DNA of 64,000 nucleotides, taken from the NCBI RefSeq assembly GCF_002813295.1, contig NZ_PHUE01000001.1, positions 3,658,001-3,722,000 on the forward strand. The letters run 5' to 3'. The notes below the pieces were generated by a model that made no database searches, was not told the origin of the DNA, and saw nothing but the letters and a program-made list of their open reading frames with translations. Each line of letters opens with the position of its first letter. Positions within the stretch are counted from its first letter, which is position 1. Positions 43,607-56,922 of the stretch are shown here, piece after piece. Made by a program: the position numbers and the translations under genes. The DNA is from Flavobacterium sp. 5. GTDB taxonomy: Bacteria > Bacteroidota > Bacteroidia > Flavobacteriales > Flavobacteriaceae.

Positions 43607-46399
43607 ATGAAAATCAAACCTATCATAACAGCTGTTTTGTTATTTCTTTTTCTCACTTCATGGGATTCTGACGACAAGAAGGTAATGAATATAGCCGGCG
43701 ACTGGACTGTTCAGTTGGACAGCGCCGATATTGGACAGAAAAACGGCTGGCAGAACATGAGTTTTAAACAACTGATAAAATTGCCGGGAACTACTGATGA
43801 TGCAGGCCTTGGAGTGGCTAATACTTTAAAACCAAGTTTGGAGAAACTTCAAATGAGTCATTTAACCCGAAAGCACAGTTATCTTGGCGCTGCGTGGTAC
43901 ACCCGCGAGATCACAGTTCCGGATAATTGGAAAGGGAAAGAGTTTATACTAAAGCTGGAACGTGTAATCTGGAAAACAAATGTCTGGATTGACGGCAAAG
44001 AAGTACAAGGAGAACAAAACAGCCTGATTGCACCGCATTATTTTGATCTTAGTCAATATCTAACAGCCGGAAAAACGCACCGCATAACAATTCGTGTTGA
44101 TAATCGTAAACTTTTTGATATCAGTGTTGATAATATGGCGCATGCTTATACCAATGAAACACAGATCATCTGGAATGGAATTATTGGTAAAATGGAAATT
44201 GAAGCATTTGATGCTATCCATATTACTAATCTTCAGGTGAAGCCTGATATTAATGCTAGTAGTACAAAAGTGAAGGTGACGCTTAACAACAGCACAAAAA
44301 ATGCAAAAGGAATTTTAAGCATTACGGCAGTAAATAAAAAGACTAAAATTTCGGTAGCAGCACTTCAAAAGGAAATCCAGATAAAAACGGGAGAATCTTT
44401 TGTTGAAGTAGACTATAATATGGGCAAAGACGTAAAACTTTGGAGTGAGTTTTCACCTGAATTATATGAATTAACTACCGAATTAAAAGCGGGAAAAAAC
44501 ATATCCAATACTTCTGTAGATTTTGGTATGCGAAACTTTTCCAGAAAAGGTTCTGTTTTGACTATTAATAGACAGCCAGTATTTTTAAGAGGAACATTAG
44601 AATGTGATATTTTTCCGCTTACCGGGCATGCTCCGATGGACAAAGAAGGATGGAGAAAAGTTTTTGGAATGGCTAAAAACTGGGGATTAAATCACTTGCG
44701 TTTTCATTCCTGGTGTCCGCCTGAAGCAGCATTTGAAGTGGCAGATGAAATGGGATTTTATTTGCAGGTCGAATTGCCAGTCTGGGTACTAAAAATTGGA
44801 GAAGATCAAAAAACAACAGACTTTTTATATGCCGAAGCTCAGCGCATGATTAATGAATATGGAAATCATCCATCCTTCTGTATGTGGTCGATGGGGAATG
44901 AGTTACAGGGAGATATGACAGTTTTGACAAAGTTGATGAACAGTTTAAGAGTTCAGGATGATAGGCATCTTTATACAACAACTTCTTTTACTTTCGAGAA
45001 AGGACATGGAGACTGGCCAGAATCTGATGATGATTTTTTTATTACACAATGGACTAAAAAAGGATGGGTTCGCGGACAAGGCGTTTTTAACAGTGAATCT
45101 CCAACGTTCAATAAAGATTATGCAGCTTCTGTTGAAGGGATGACAGTGCCTTTGGTTACCCATGAAATTGGTCAGTATGCTGTTTATCCTAAAATTGATG
45201 AAATTGCTAAGTACACTGGCGTTTTGGAACCAATCAATTTCATGTCGGTTAAGGAAGACCTGGAACGTAAAGGCTTAATCAATAAAGCAGCTGATTATAC
45301 AAAAGCTTCGGGAAAATTGGCTGTACTATTATATAAAGAAGAAATCGAAAGAGCATTAAAAACGGCAGGAATAAGCGGTTTTCAGTTACTTGATCTGCAT
45401 GATTTTCCTGGACAAGGAACGGCTTTAGTAGGCTTGTTAGATGCTTTTTGGGATAGTAAAGGATTGATTACAGCAGAAGATTTTAGACAGTTTTCAGCTC
45501 CTGTTGTGCCTTTAATACGGTTTAATAAAGCAACTTATTTAAACAATGAATCCTTTACGGCTTCTTTGGATGTAAGTAATTATTCTGATGCAGTTTTAAA
45601 AGATCAGGAAATAGAATGGAGTATTACTGATTCTAATACCATAGTGGCTTCAGGAAGTTTAAAAACGACAATTAGCATTGGTTATAATCATAAATTATTG
45701 GAGTTAAATGAAAGTCTTCAGAAAATTACAGAGGCTACCAAATTGACTATAAATGTATATCTGAAAGGAACTGCATATCATAATCAATGGAATATTTGGG
45801 TATATCCGGAAAAACAAACTATTGATTATGGGCAAGTGGTTTATACCAAAAATCTGGATGAAGCATATAAATTGCTTAACGCTGGAAAAAAAGTATTATT
45901 AAATCCAGATTGGAAAAAGATAAAAGGCATTGAAGGAAAATTTGTTCCTGTATTTTGGAGTCCGATTCATTTTCCTAAACAGGCGGGTACAATGGGTGTA
46001 CTTTGTGATCCATCAAACAAAGCACTTGCCGATTTTCCGACAGATATGAATACAGACTGGCAATGGTGGGATTTGAATGTGAATTCAACGACGATGATTA
46101 CAGATGAAATCGAAGGAGGAAATCCGATTGTAGAAATGGTAGACAATTTTGCAAATAACCGAAGACTGGCATCTCTTTTTGAAGGAAGTGTACAATCGGG
46201 GAAACTGGTAATTGCTTCTTTTGATTTAGCAACAGATTTAGATAAACGCCCAGTTGCAAAACAAATGCTGATTTCGATTTTAAAATACATGAACAGTTCT
46301 TCGTTTAATCCCGAAGCGATAAAAAATCCTGAAATTTTAAAATCTATATTGGCTGATCAAAAAGAAAAAAGGAAGGAAGGCGCAAAAAGTATCTATTAA
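43607..46399 (+). CDS. GH2 family glycoside hydrolase with a mutated lipobox
   Basis: 930 residues: sugar-binding beta sandwich (about 60-200), immunoglobulin-like domain, and a TIM barrel with the acid/base Glu432 in WSMGNELQG and the likely nucleophile Glu520 in VTHEIGQYA. A C-terminal beta-rich extension of about 300 residues follows. It is exported: residues 1-18 are hydrophobic and end FLTS, but position 19 is Trp (TGG) where a lipoprotein would have Cys, followed by DSDDKK, the acidic run that follows Cys in surface lipoproteins. A single base change from TGC or TGT explains it. Exact glycosidase activity is uncertain (beta-galactosidase, beta-glucuronidase and beta-mannosidase share this family). 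Third gene of the operon. Confidence 0.87.
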   Translation: MKIKPIITAVLLFLFLTSWDSDDKKVMNIAGDWTVQLDSADIGQKNGWQNMSFKQLIKLPGTTDDAGLGVANTLKPSLEKLQMSHLTRKHSYLGAAWYTREITVPDNWKGKEFILKLERVIWKTNVWIDGKEVQGEQNSLIAPHYFDLSQYLTAGKTHRITIRVDNRKLFDISVDNMAHAYTNETQIIWNGIIGKMEIEAFDAIHITNLQVKPDINASSTKVKVTLNNSTKNAKGILSITAVNKKTKISVAALQKEIQIKTGESFVEVDYNMGKDVKLWSEFSPELYELTTELKAGKNISNTSVDFGMRNFSRKGSVLTINRQPVFLRGTLECDIFPLTGHAPMDKEGWRKVFGMAKNWGLNHLRFHSWCPPEAAFEVADEMGFYLQVELPVWVLKIGEDQKTTDFLYAEAQRMINEYGNHPSFCMWSMGNELQGDMTVLTKLMNSLRVQDDRHLYTTTSFTFEKGHGDWPESDDDFFITQWTKKGWVRGQGVFNSESPTFNKDYAASVEGMTVPLVTHEIGQYAVYPKIDEIAKYTGVLEPINFMSVKEDLERKGLINKAADYTKASGKLAVLLYKEEIERALKTAGISGFQLLDLHDFPGQGTALVGLLDAFWDSKGLITAEDFRQFSAPVVPLIRFNKATYLNNESFTASLDVSNYSDAVLKDQEIEWSITDSNTIVASGSLKTTISIGYNHKLLELNESLQKITEATKLTINVYLKGTAYHNQWNIWVYPEKQTIDYGQVVYTKNLDEAYKLLNAGKKVLLNPDWKKIKGIEGKFVPVFWSPIHFPKQAGTMGVLCDPSNKALADFPTDMNTDWQWWDLNVNSTTMITDEIEGGNPIVEMVDNFANNRRLASLFEGSVQSGKLVIASFDLATDLDKRPVAKQMLISILKYMNSSSFNPEAIKNPEILKSILADQKEKRKEGAKSIY

Positions 46400-47193
46400 C
46401 ATGCCTTATTGTAATAGATCAAAATTTGAGAATGCAAATTCTGTTTTTCAAAATTATACACAAGGAATCTAAAAATTCATAACTACCAAAAACAAATCTG
46501 ACTACAATAATTTAATTTTTGTAAGAGGATTTGTTTTTTTTATAATCGCTTCAGTATCTCTTTCTGATAGCTAAGGAACTGCAAACCTTTCCAATAAAAA
46601 AAGTAATTATCTGACATCGTCATTTTTCGGTATTGCTGGTAAATGATCAAAATTAGTATGCCTTTTTGAAAACTATTTGTGGTTTGTATGTTCAGGAATG
46701 ATTTGTTTAGGAGTTTTAAATGAACGTAAAAATAATGAATCAGATGAAATACTGATGAAAGCTTATAAAGATAGTGTCAAAAAGTATTGTCAATGTTATT
46801 ATTAATTTGAGCGAAACATAACGGACATATAAATTGAAATTAAGTGGCTGTTTGTTGAAAAATGAATTAATATCATATGAAACATCTGGAAATTCAAATG
46901 TAAATAAAAGAGATATTTTTCAAAATAATAAAAGTATAGTGCCAACAAAATCGATTAATACTTAAATAGGGAAATACATATAATTTGATGTAAATGGATA
47001 AAATGTTTACAATGTGTTAAGGATTGTTTTTGAGGATTTAATTGTTTTTGGCTTGAAATAAGCTATTCGTTGATGAATTTCAAACGTTTTAGCTAAAAAA
47101 CAGATATTTTTCAAAAATTGAATATTGTTTAAAAAAAAGCAATTATTTTTTTATAATTTCTAAAAATTAGTCATAAATAATGGTTAATTACGA
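46400..47193 (+). other. Long AT-rich intergenic region, possible gene remnant
   Basis: Between two GH2 genes, 794 bases carry no intact gene. A 46-codon frame at 46665-46805 (FENYLWFVCSGMICLGVLNE...) looks protein-like with a short hydrophobic part but has no start with a plausible ribosome site, and I recognise no family. Stem-forming runs occur near 47120-47160. The gap separates the porter operon from the main susCD operon. Confidence 0.4.
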
Positions 47194-47255
47194 TTTTGAC
47201 CTCCTTTTTTTTCCATTTTACCCCTCCTGAAACTTTAGAACTAACCATTACTTTG
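47194..47255 (+). promoter_or_regulatory. Candidate HTCS direct repeat and promoter upstream of the lacZ-susCD operon
   Basis: TTTTGACCTCCT (47194-47205) and TTTTACCCCTCCT (47216-47228) repeat with a 22-base offset, two helical turns. About 20 bases downstream lies TTACTTTG (47248-47255), a 7-of-8 match to the TAnnTTTG -7 box. Direct repeats before the -33 region are how AraC-type HTCS regulators bind in Bacteroidota. The leader would be about 190 bases long. Confidence 0.5.
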
Positions 47256-47399
47256 CACTTATAGTTATTTTAATGGGGTATTATTATCAATTAGATAAAT
47301 ATGTTATTATATAGTTAAGGTATCGATTTCGGAACATTAAAAATGGCACTGTTATTAATAATAAAAAGTTGGTTTGATTAAAATAGGACTAGAAACTGA

Positions 47400-50540
<3,141 letters not shown>

Positions 50541-50617
50541 TTTTTTTTGCCAATTTTAAAAATGTACAAATGACACTTATAAATAACCAGAAACAAAAAT
50601 AACCTAAAGAAAACTCT

Positions 50618-50728
50618 ATGACAAAAACCAAAAACTTATTTTTTTATTGCAATGAAGTATTGCAAATAACGGTAAAGCAATTAGCAAATAAAATGCTTAT
50701 GCAACCCACTAATACATTCTTAGATTGA
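50618..50728 (+). CDS. Possible 36-residue leader peptide
   Basis: A short frame (ATG 50618, TGA 50728) lies in the 280-base gap between lacZ and the lipoprotein gene. It is preceded by AACCTAAAGAAAACTCTATG, like leaders of flavobacterial susC genes. The peptide contains CNEVLQ and NKMLMQ; it may be the remnant of a TonB-receptor N-terminus. Coding is not certain. Confidence 0.25.
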   Translation: MTKTKNLFFYCNEVLQITVKQLANKMLMQPTNTFLD

Positions 50729-50821
50729 TAAAATAATTTAATTAGACTACGTGATGATATTGAAATTGTATCAATGTCAATTTTTAAAAACCAAAAAAAA
50801 AATAACCTTAAAATTAAAGAG

Positions 50822-52222
50822 ATGAAAAAAATTAAATTTTTATTTTTTCTTGCCTTTTTTGCAATCCTTTTTACGGGATGTCAAGATAATGAAGATGATT
50901 TTCCAAGTTCAGAAAACCCTACGCTTGTTGTTGGAACAACTGAAATTTACGGAGCGCCTAACAGAAAATTTGAAATTAAAGCAGCTTTAGCAGATGATTT
51001 AGGATTAAAGAGTGTACGAATTCAAATACCAGAATTAGCACTAGATAAAGTAATCGCATTTGGAACAGATCCTTTGGTTACAACTTATGATTTGAGCTAT
51101 TTTTTTGAAATTCCTGCTGATAGAGGAACATCAGAAGCTTTCAAAATCAAATTGACAGTAACTGACGTTTCTAATAATTCTATTGATAAAGACATTAATT
51201 TGCGATTAGATGGAGAGTTTGATGCTCCCGCTATTACGATGATAACTCCAAAAGAAGGAGCTGTTATTTTGTTGTCAACAAGTAATGAAATGCCAGTTAA
51301 TTTTACAGTTAATGATGATTCAGGTATTGATTTTGTTCAGGTAAAATGTGCTGCTTTAGGTATCGATGAAATGGTTCAGTTAACAGATTCACCTCAGTCA
51401 TATACTTTCAACAAAACATATTTATTGCCAGTAACGGCAGCTAATTATGTATTGACAATTACTGCAAGAGATAAATTTGCGATACCAAATACAGGATCAT
51501 TAAATATTAATGTTGTTGCTACTAACGAATATCCAGCTATTTATTTATGTGACCAACCAAAAGGGACAAATCTAACAACAGATGCTGCGGGTGTTCCTAT
51601 GTATTTCCATGAGAAAAATGGCCAGGATTTCGAATTTAAATATTATGCGGATTCAGATAATAAAGAAGTTTATTTCTTAGGACAAGAGTCTGATTTTGCA
51701 CCACATTGTTTTGGATTAGATGCATCAGGAAATTTAAAAGATGATGTAACTGGGGCTCCAATTGTTTTACCAACAAAAGGGTATTATAAAATAAAAGTGA
51801 ATCCAAATACAATGGCTTATTCAGTAGAAAAATATACGCCATCAAGTAAAGTTTGGGCAGATATTGCTAATGGATTATGGCATGATGACGAAGCGCTTAG
51901 AAGACCTTTTGTAAGTGTTTGTGGCGAAGGAGTTAAAGATGCAAACTGGGATACTTGGAATGCATGGACAAATACTGGATTACATTTAGTTAATAATCCA
52001 AATAATCCATATCAATTAGTTGGAGAGATTACGTTAACAGGATCAACGGTGAAAATTACTTTCACAGGTCAGTGGTGGAATCCACAATGGAGATTAATTA
52101 ATAACGGTATTGCAACTATGTCACCAGGAGAAAACGGTAATGGAGCATATCCAGCGGCGGCAGGAGTATATAAAGTTATTGTTGATACTGAGTTGGAGAG
52201 AGCCTTTATAACAAAAAAATAG
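50822..52222 (+). CDS. Surface glycan-binding-like lipoprotein (SusE/F position)
   Basis: 466 residues from the ATG at 50822; the longer open frame from 50774 has no signal. The lipobox is FTGC, followed by QDNEDDF, the acidic surface-export signal. Two immunoglobulin-like domains (about 30-130 and 135-245) precede carbohydrate-binding-like modules rich in Trp (HDDEALRRPF, WDTWNAWTNTG, FTGQWWNPQW). It is the likely surface glycan-binding protein of the system, although it lies before susC instead of after susD. Gap to susC: 47 bases. Confidence 0.8.
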   Translation: MKKIKFLFFLAFFAILFTGCQDNEDDFPSSENPTLVVGTTEIYGAPNRKFEIKAALADDLGLKSVRIQIPELALDKVIAFGTDPLVTTYDLSYFFEIPADRGTSEAFKIKLTVTDVSNNSIDKDINLRLDGEFDAPAITMITPKEGAVILLSTSNEMPVNFTVNDDSGIDFVQVKCAALGIDEMVQLTDSPQSYTFNKTYLLPVTAANYVLTITARDKFAIPNTGSLNINVVATNEYPAIYLCDQPKGTNLTTDAAGVPMYFHEKNGQDFEFKYYADSDNKEVYFLGQESDFAPHCFGLDASGNLKDDVTGAPIVLPTKGYYKIKVNPNTMAYSVEKYTPSSKVWADIANGLWHDDEALRRPFVSVCGEGVKDANWDTWNAWTNTGLHLVNNPNNPYQLVGEITLTGSTVKITFTGQWWNPQWRLINNGIATMSPGENGNGAYPAAAGVYKVIVDTELERAFITKK

Positions 52223-52269
52223 TTTGTTATAGCCTAGTTATAACATTTAATAAATAAAAATATCTGAAT

Positions 52270-55200
52270 ATGAAATATAGATTTATATGGTTATTTATAG
52301 CCGTGTTGTGCAGTGCAACAACATTTGCGCAGATAACAGTAAAAGGATTGGTAAAGGACAAAAGTTCTTTACCAATTCCAGGAGCAAATATTGCTTTGAA
52401 AGGGACAGGGACAGCAATTTCTACCGATTTTGATGGTAGATTCTCTATTGTAGTTCCCAATAAAGATTCCCAACTTGTATTTTCTTTCATGGGTTTTACA
52501 AGTAAAACCATAATTGTTGGAGATAGAACTTTTATTGATGTTGTTTTGGACCAAGCAGGTCAAAGCTTAGAGGAAGTGGTAGTCGTTGGATATGGAACAA
52601 TGAAAAAGAAAGATGTAACTACATCAATATCTTCTGTAAAAGGGAAAGAACTTCAAACCATGACAGTTGGTAATGTTACCGAATCATTGCAAGGAAAAGT
52701 AGCAGGCGTACAAGTTACAGGACAAGGAGGTCCAGGAGCTCAGCCAAGAGTATTGATTCGTGGTATTTCTACTCTTAATCTTAGCACAGATCCTCTTTAT
52801 GTTGTTGATGGTGTCCCAATGGGAACTAGTATCAACTTTTTGAGTAACAATGAGATTGAATCTATGGATGTGCTTAAGGATGCTTCTGCAAGTGCTATTT
52901 ATGGTTCTCGTGCTTCAAACGGTGTTATCCTTATTACTACCAAAAGAGGTAAAGTTGGAAAACCTAAGTTCAATGTAGATTTGAGTAATGGTTTTCAAAT
53001 GGTGAATAATCCTTATAATATGGCAGATGCTGAAAGCTATGCAAATATTATGAACAAAGCATATACTAATTCTGGATATTCTGAGTATTTGCCAAATGCA
53101 GAACAATACAGAGGCAAAACTACCGATTGGTGGGGTACAGGAATAAAAAAAGGTTCACCAGTGCGTAATGCTTCTATTGGAGTAACAGGAGGTTCTGAAA
53201 AAAATACGTATGCGGCAAGTTTGAACTATTATAAATCGGACTCTTTTTACGGAGTTGGAGGATGGGAAAGAATTACAGCAAGAATTGCTAATGATTTCAA
53301 GTTTTCAGATAAAGTTTCTGTTGGAATTACTTTAAATCCTCGTTTTGAAACTTGGGGTTCACCAGGGAACTGGGCCGATTTTGATAAAATTGATCCAATT
53401 ACTCCAATTTATAAACCAGCAGATCAATTGAACGGTACAGAAAATGAATACAGCATCTATGCACGTTCTCCATCGTATGTTTGGAATCCAGTAGCCTCAG
53501 TGGCGAGATACGATGATTATACTGATCAGTATAATTTGAACACCAATGCATATTTACAATATGAACCAATCAAAGGTTTGATTTTCCGTACACAAGGATC
53601 TATTGAAGTAGGTGATAAAACACAAAGTATTTTTAGACCTGATTTCGTAATTGATGCTGCACACGAAAAAGCAGAAATAAATAGTGTTGAAAGAAAAAAC
53701 ACTACTAATCATGACTGGACATGGCAAACAACAGCTACCTATACCAAAACATTTGCTGATAAACATAATGTATCTTTAATGGTAGGTGCTACAATGGAAG
53801 AGTATAATGGGAATGATGTTTGGGGGTATGGAGAAGGTGTTCCAAATAATTCTGATTTGATGAGAGAGGTAAATGCAGCTACTAAAAACCGTAATAGCGC
53901 GGGTAATAGCTGGTCTAGTTCTCTACAATCTTATCTTTCACGTCTTTCTTATAATTACGATAGTAAATATTATTTGACAGGTAGTTTCAGACGTGACGGT
54001 TCTTCAAAATTTATGCAAAATAACAAATGGGCTAATTTCCCATCTCTATCTGGATCTTGGAGAATTTCTAACGAAGGATTCATGGATAACACAAAATCTG
54101 TGATAAATAATCTTAGTTTAAAAGCAGGTTGGGGTAGAGTAGGTAATCAAAATTTACCAGATGCTGTTTATCAGTCAAATATTGGACAAGATTATTATGT
54201 TATTGGTGGTGAAGTTGTAGATACTTCTTACCCTTCTTCTATGGCAAACAAAGACATCAAATGGGAAACTGTAGAAGATTTTAACTTTGGTCTTGATTTT
54301 GGATTGTTTAAAAACAAATTTTCAGGAACATTAGAGTACTATCAAAAAACAACAAAAGATATGTTGTTTTTGAAACAATTCCCAACCTATAGTGGATTCC
54401 CAGGATTTTCAACTATGTGGACAAATGTGGGATCTATGAAATCGAATGGTATTGATTTGATTTTGTCTTATAAAGATAAAAAAGGTAGTTTCTCTTATGG
54501 TGCTGATTTTACTTTTACGACTGTTAACGTTGATATGATTTCTTTATCAGCAGATGGCGAAAAATTATATGGATCAAACAATAGAACTTTAACTGTTGAA
54601 GGTGATGAACCTGGATATTTTTACGGATATGTAGCTGATGGTCTATTCCAAAATCAGACAGAATTGAATGCTCATACTGATGAGCACGGAACTAAATTAC
54701 AACAGTATGCTAAAGTTGGTGATATTCGTTTCAAAGACGTAAACGGTGACGGTAAGCTGGATGATAAAGACAGAACGAAAATTGGTTCTCCATGGGCGGA
54801 TTACACTATGGGATTGAATTTGAATTTTGCATATAAAGGTTTCGATTTGATTGCTAACTTCTATGCAAGTATTGGAAATGACATTGTAAATCAAAATATT
54901 TCTGATTTGTACAATGGTGCAAGTTTGACAAACAAAGTTGCAGGACTTGAAGACATGGCTTGGCATGGAGAAGGAACTTCAACTAATGTTCCCCGTTTGT
55001 CTAAAAATGACGATAATGAAAACTTTACCAAATTTTCATCATTGTACGTTGAAGACGGATCGTACATGCGTATGAAAAACCTTCAAATTGGATATACATT
55101 CCTGAACCAGTTTGGACTTGACAGACTTAGATTGTCTATATCAGGTCAAAATTTATGGACTGTAACTAATTATAAAGGTGTTGATCCTGAAGTTGCAGGA

Positions 55201-55302
55201 GGAGATCCTGAAAAAGGAGACAGAGTTAAAGGAGCAGGTTTTGGAGGATGGAATTATCCAGTACAGCCAACAATCTTGATGGGGCTTAATGTAGGATTTT
55301 AA
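52270..55302 (+). CDS. susC: SusC/RagA-type TonB-dependent outer-membrane receptor
   Basis: 1010 residues. A signal peptide is followed by a carboxypeptidase-regulatory-like beta sandwich (ITVKGLVKDKSSLPIPGANIALKGT), the TonB box region EEVVVVGYGTMKKKDVT, the plug domain (LIRGISTLNLSTDPLYVVDGVP; ASAIYGSRASNGVILITTKRG) and a 22-strand barrel ending in GLNVGF with the terminal aromatic. It imports oligosaccharides together with SusD. Spacing to susD is 11 bases, so the two are coupled. Confidence 0.96.
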   Translation: MKYRFIWLFIAVLCSATTFAQITVKGLVKDKSSLPIPGANIALKGTGTAISTDFDGRFSIVVPNKDSQLVFSFMGFTSKTIIVGDRTFIDVVLDQAGQSLEEVVVVGYGTMKKKDVTTSISSVKGKELQTMTVGNVTESLQGKVAGVQVTGQGGPGAQPRVLIRGISTLNLSTDPLYVVDGVPMGTSINFLSNNEIESMDVLKDASASAIYGSRASNGVILITTKRGKVGKPKFNVDLSNGFQMVNNPYNMADAESYANIMNKAYTNSGYSEYLPNAEQYRGKTTDWWGTGIKKGSPVRNASIGVTGGSEKNTYAASLNYYKSDSFYGVGGWERITARIANDFKFSDKVSVGITLNPRFETWGSPGNWADFDKIDPITPIYKPADQLNGTENEYSIYARSPSYVWNPVASVARYDDYTDQYNLNTNAYLQYEPIKGLIFRTQGSIEVGDKTQSIFRPDFVIDAAHEKAEINSVERKNTTNHDWTWQTTATYTKTFADKHNVSLMVGATMEEYNGNDVWGYGEGVPNNSDLMREVNAATKNRNSAGNSWSSSLQSYLSRLSYNYDSKYYLTGSFRRDGSSKFMQNNKWANFPSLSGSWRISNEGFMDNTKSVINNLSLKAGWGRVGNQNLPDAVYQSNIGQDYYVIGGEVVDTSYPSSMANKDIKWETVEDFNFGLDFGLFKNKFSGTLEYYQKTTKDMLFLKQFPTYSGFPGFSTMWTNVGSMKSNGIDLILSYKDKKGSFSYGADFTFTTVNVDMISLSADGEKLYGSNNRTLTVEGDEPGYFYGYVADGLFQNQTELNAHTDEHGTKLQQYAKVGDIRFKDVNGDGKLDDKDRTKIGSPWADYTMGLNLNFAYKGFDLIANFYASIGNDIVNQNISDLYNGASLTNKVAGLEDMAWHGEGTSTNVPRLSKNDDNENFTKFSSLYVEDGSYMRMKNLQIGYTFLNQFGLDRLRLSISGQNLWTVTNYKGVDPEVAGGDPEKGDRVKGAGFGGWNYPVQPTILMGLNVGF

Positions 55303-55313
55303 TAAAAAAAAAC

Positions 55314-56921
55314 ATGAAAAAAATAATATTATCAGTACTAACTTTTGCTGTATTTGCAGTTTCTTGCGAAGATTTTATAGATAAAGAGCAAAGAGGAAAG
55401 CAAACCTTAGAAAACTACTTTCAAACAGCAACAGAATGCGAAAACTATGTAAATGGGTTAACGCGTAGATTGTTGATAACAAGTGACTGGTACACATTGC
55501 TGGCACCAAGATTAACAAACGAAACAGCCACAGATGATGCCTGGATGGGTAATACTGGACAGGATAGTGGTGCTTTCAGACCTTGTGCACAGTACATTGT
55601 TACGCCTGAAAACATGGGATCGATGAACAGTATCTATACAGCTCATTATTATACTATTCAATCGGCTAATATTGGTTTAGAAAAAATGGCTTTATCACCG
55701 CTTTCTACTACGCAGAAAAATCAATATGTAGGTGAATCATTATTTATTCGTGCCTATTGCTATTATGAGTTAGTAAATAACTTTGGAGCAGTTCCATTAT
55801 ATACAACATCTCTTGGTACAGCTGATTTGAAATTAGAGCGTAGTTCTGTAACTGCTGTTTATGCACAAATTGAGGCAGATCTTAAAGAATCTGCAGCAAA
55901 ATTAGAAGGTATTACAGTTGACAGAAACGGAAGGGTAAACAAATGGGCTGCTTATGCTTTATTAGCTCGTGTATCTTTATTTCAGGAAAAATGGGCAGAA
56001 GCAAAACTATATTCAAACAAAGTGATCACGGAAGGACCTTATGCTCTTGAAGCAAATTTCTTAAACATCTGGAATGTGAATAATCACAACGGCGTTGAAT
56101 CAATTTTGGAGGCTCAATCCTCTTCTGTACAGGATAAGAATTTAGGATCCATGTTACCAACTTTCTCAGGAGCACGAGGCGAAGACAAGAAAAACTTCCC
56201 AAGCAATGATGCTAAAGATGTTATTGATGGTTGGGGATGGTGTATGCCAACCAGCGATTTGGAGAACGCTTATATTTCTGAAAATGATGTGGTACGTCGT
56301 AGAAGTACAATTACTAAATGGGGCGAAGCTGCTTATGGTGATGAGGTGTTAAACCCAACTCATAAATTTAGTTTGAACGACAATAAATCAGGACGTATCT
56401 GCCGTAAATATTATATTCCTATAGCGACTCGCCGTGCTTTGGACAAAAAAGATGGTAAATTACCATTGAATGTGCCATTGATTCGTTTGGCTGAAATGTA
56501 TTTGACAAGAGCAGAGGCTGCTTATCAGTTAGGTGATGCCGGAGCAGCTTTGGCAGATATTAATATTATCAGAGCCCGTGTGCAACTTGATGCTAAAGTA
56601 GGTTTGGCAGGCCCAAATTTATTGAGACAAATCTATAAAGAACGTCGTTTAGAATTGGCTTTCGAAGGATTGCGTCTCTTTGATATCCGTCGTGAGAAAG
56701 ATCCAAGTACAGGAAGACCAGTTATAGAATCTTTGATGGGAGCAAACGGAACTTTTGTTAAATATAACTTGAGTTCTACTGATCCTTATGAGACTACTAA
56801 TTTGAAAGAAGCGCAGGACAAAGGAATTAATTTTAACCCTGCTAAAAATTTATTATGGCCAATTCCTCAATTGGAAATCGATTTAAGTGGTGGTTTAATT
56901 TCACAAAATTCTGGATATTAA
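55314..56921 (+). CDS. susD: SusD/RagB-type substrate-binding lipoprotein
   Basis: 535 residues with the lipobox FAVSC followed by EDFIDKE. The mostly helical SusD fold has TPR-like units (NYFQTATECENYVNG; SLFIRAYCYYELVNNFGAVPL; AEMYLTRAEAAYQLGD; ERRLELAFEGLRLFDIRR). SusD forms the lid over the SusC barrel. The specificity for the glycan is not predictable. Its stop is one base before the start of the first GH30 gene. Confidence 0.95.
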   Translation: MKKIILSVLTFAVFAVSCEDFIDKEQRGKQTLENYFQTATECENYVNGLTRRLLITSDWYTLLAPRLTNETATDDAWMGNTGQDSGAFRPCAQYIVTPENMGSMNSIYTAHYYTIQSANIGLEKMALSPLSTTQKNQYVGESLFIRAYCYYELVNNFGAVPLYTTSLGTADLKLERSSVTAVYAQIEADLKESAAKLEGITVDRNGRVNKWAAYALLARVSLFQEKWAEAKLYSNKVITEGPYALEANFLNIWNVNNHNGVESILEAQSSSVQDKNLGSMLPTFSGARGEDKKNFPSNDAKDVIDGWGWCMPTSDLENAYISENDVVRRRSTITKWGEAAYGDEVLNPTHKFSLNDNKSGRICRKYYIPIATRRALDKKDGKLPLNVPLIRLAEMYLTRAEAAYQLGDAGAALADINIIRARVQLDAKVGLAGPNLLRQIYKERRLELAFEGLRLFDIRREKDPSTGRPVIESLMGANGTFVKYNLSSTDPYETTNLKEAQDKGINFNPAKNLLWPIPQLEIDLSGGLISQNSGY

Positions 56922-56922
56922 T

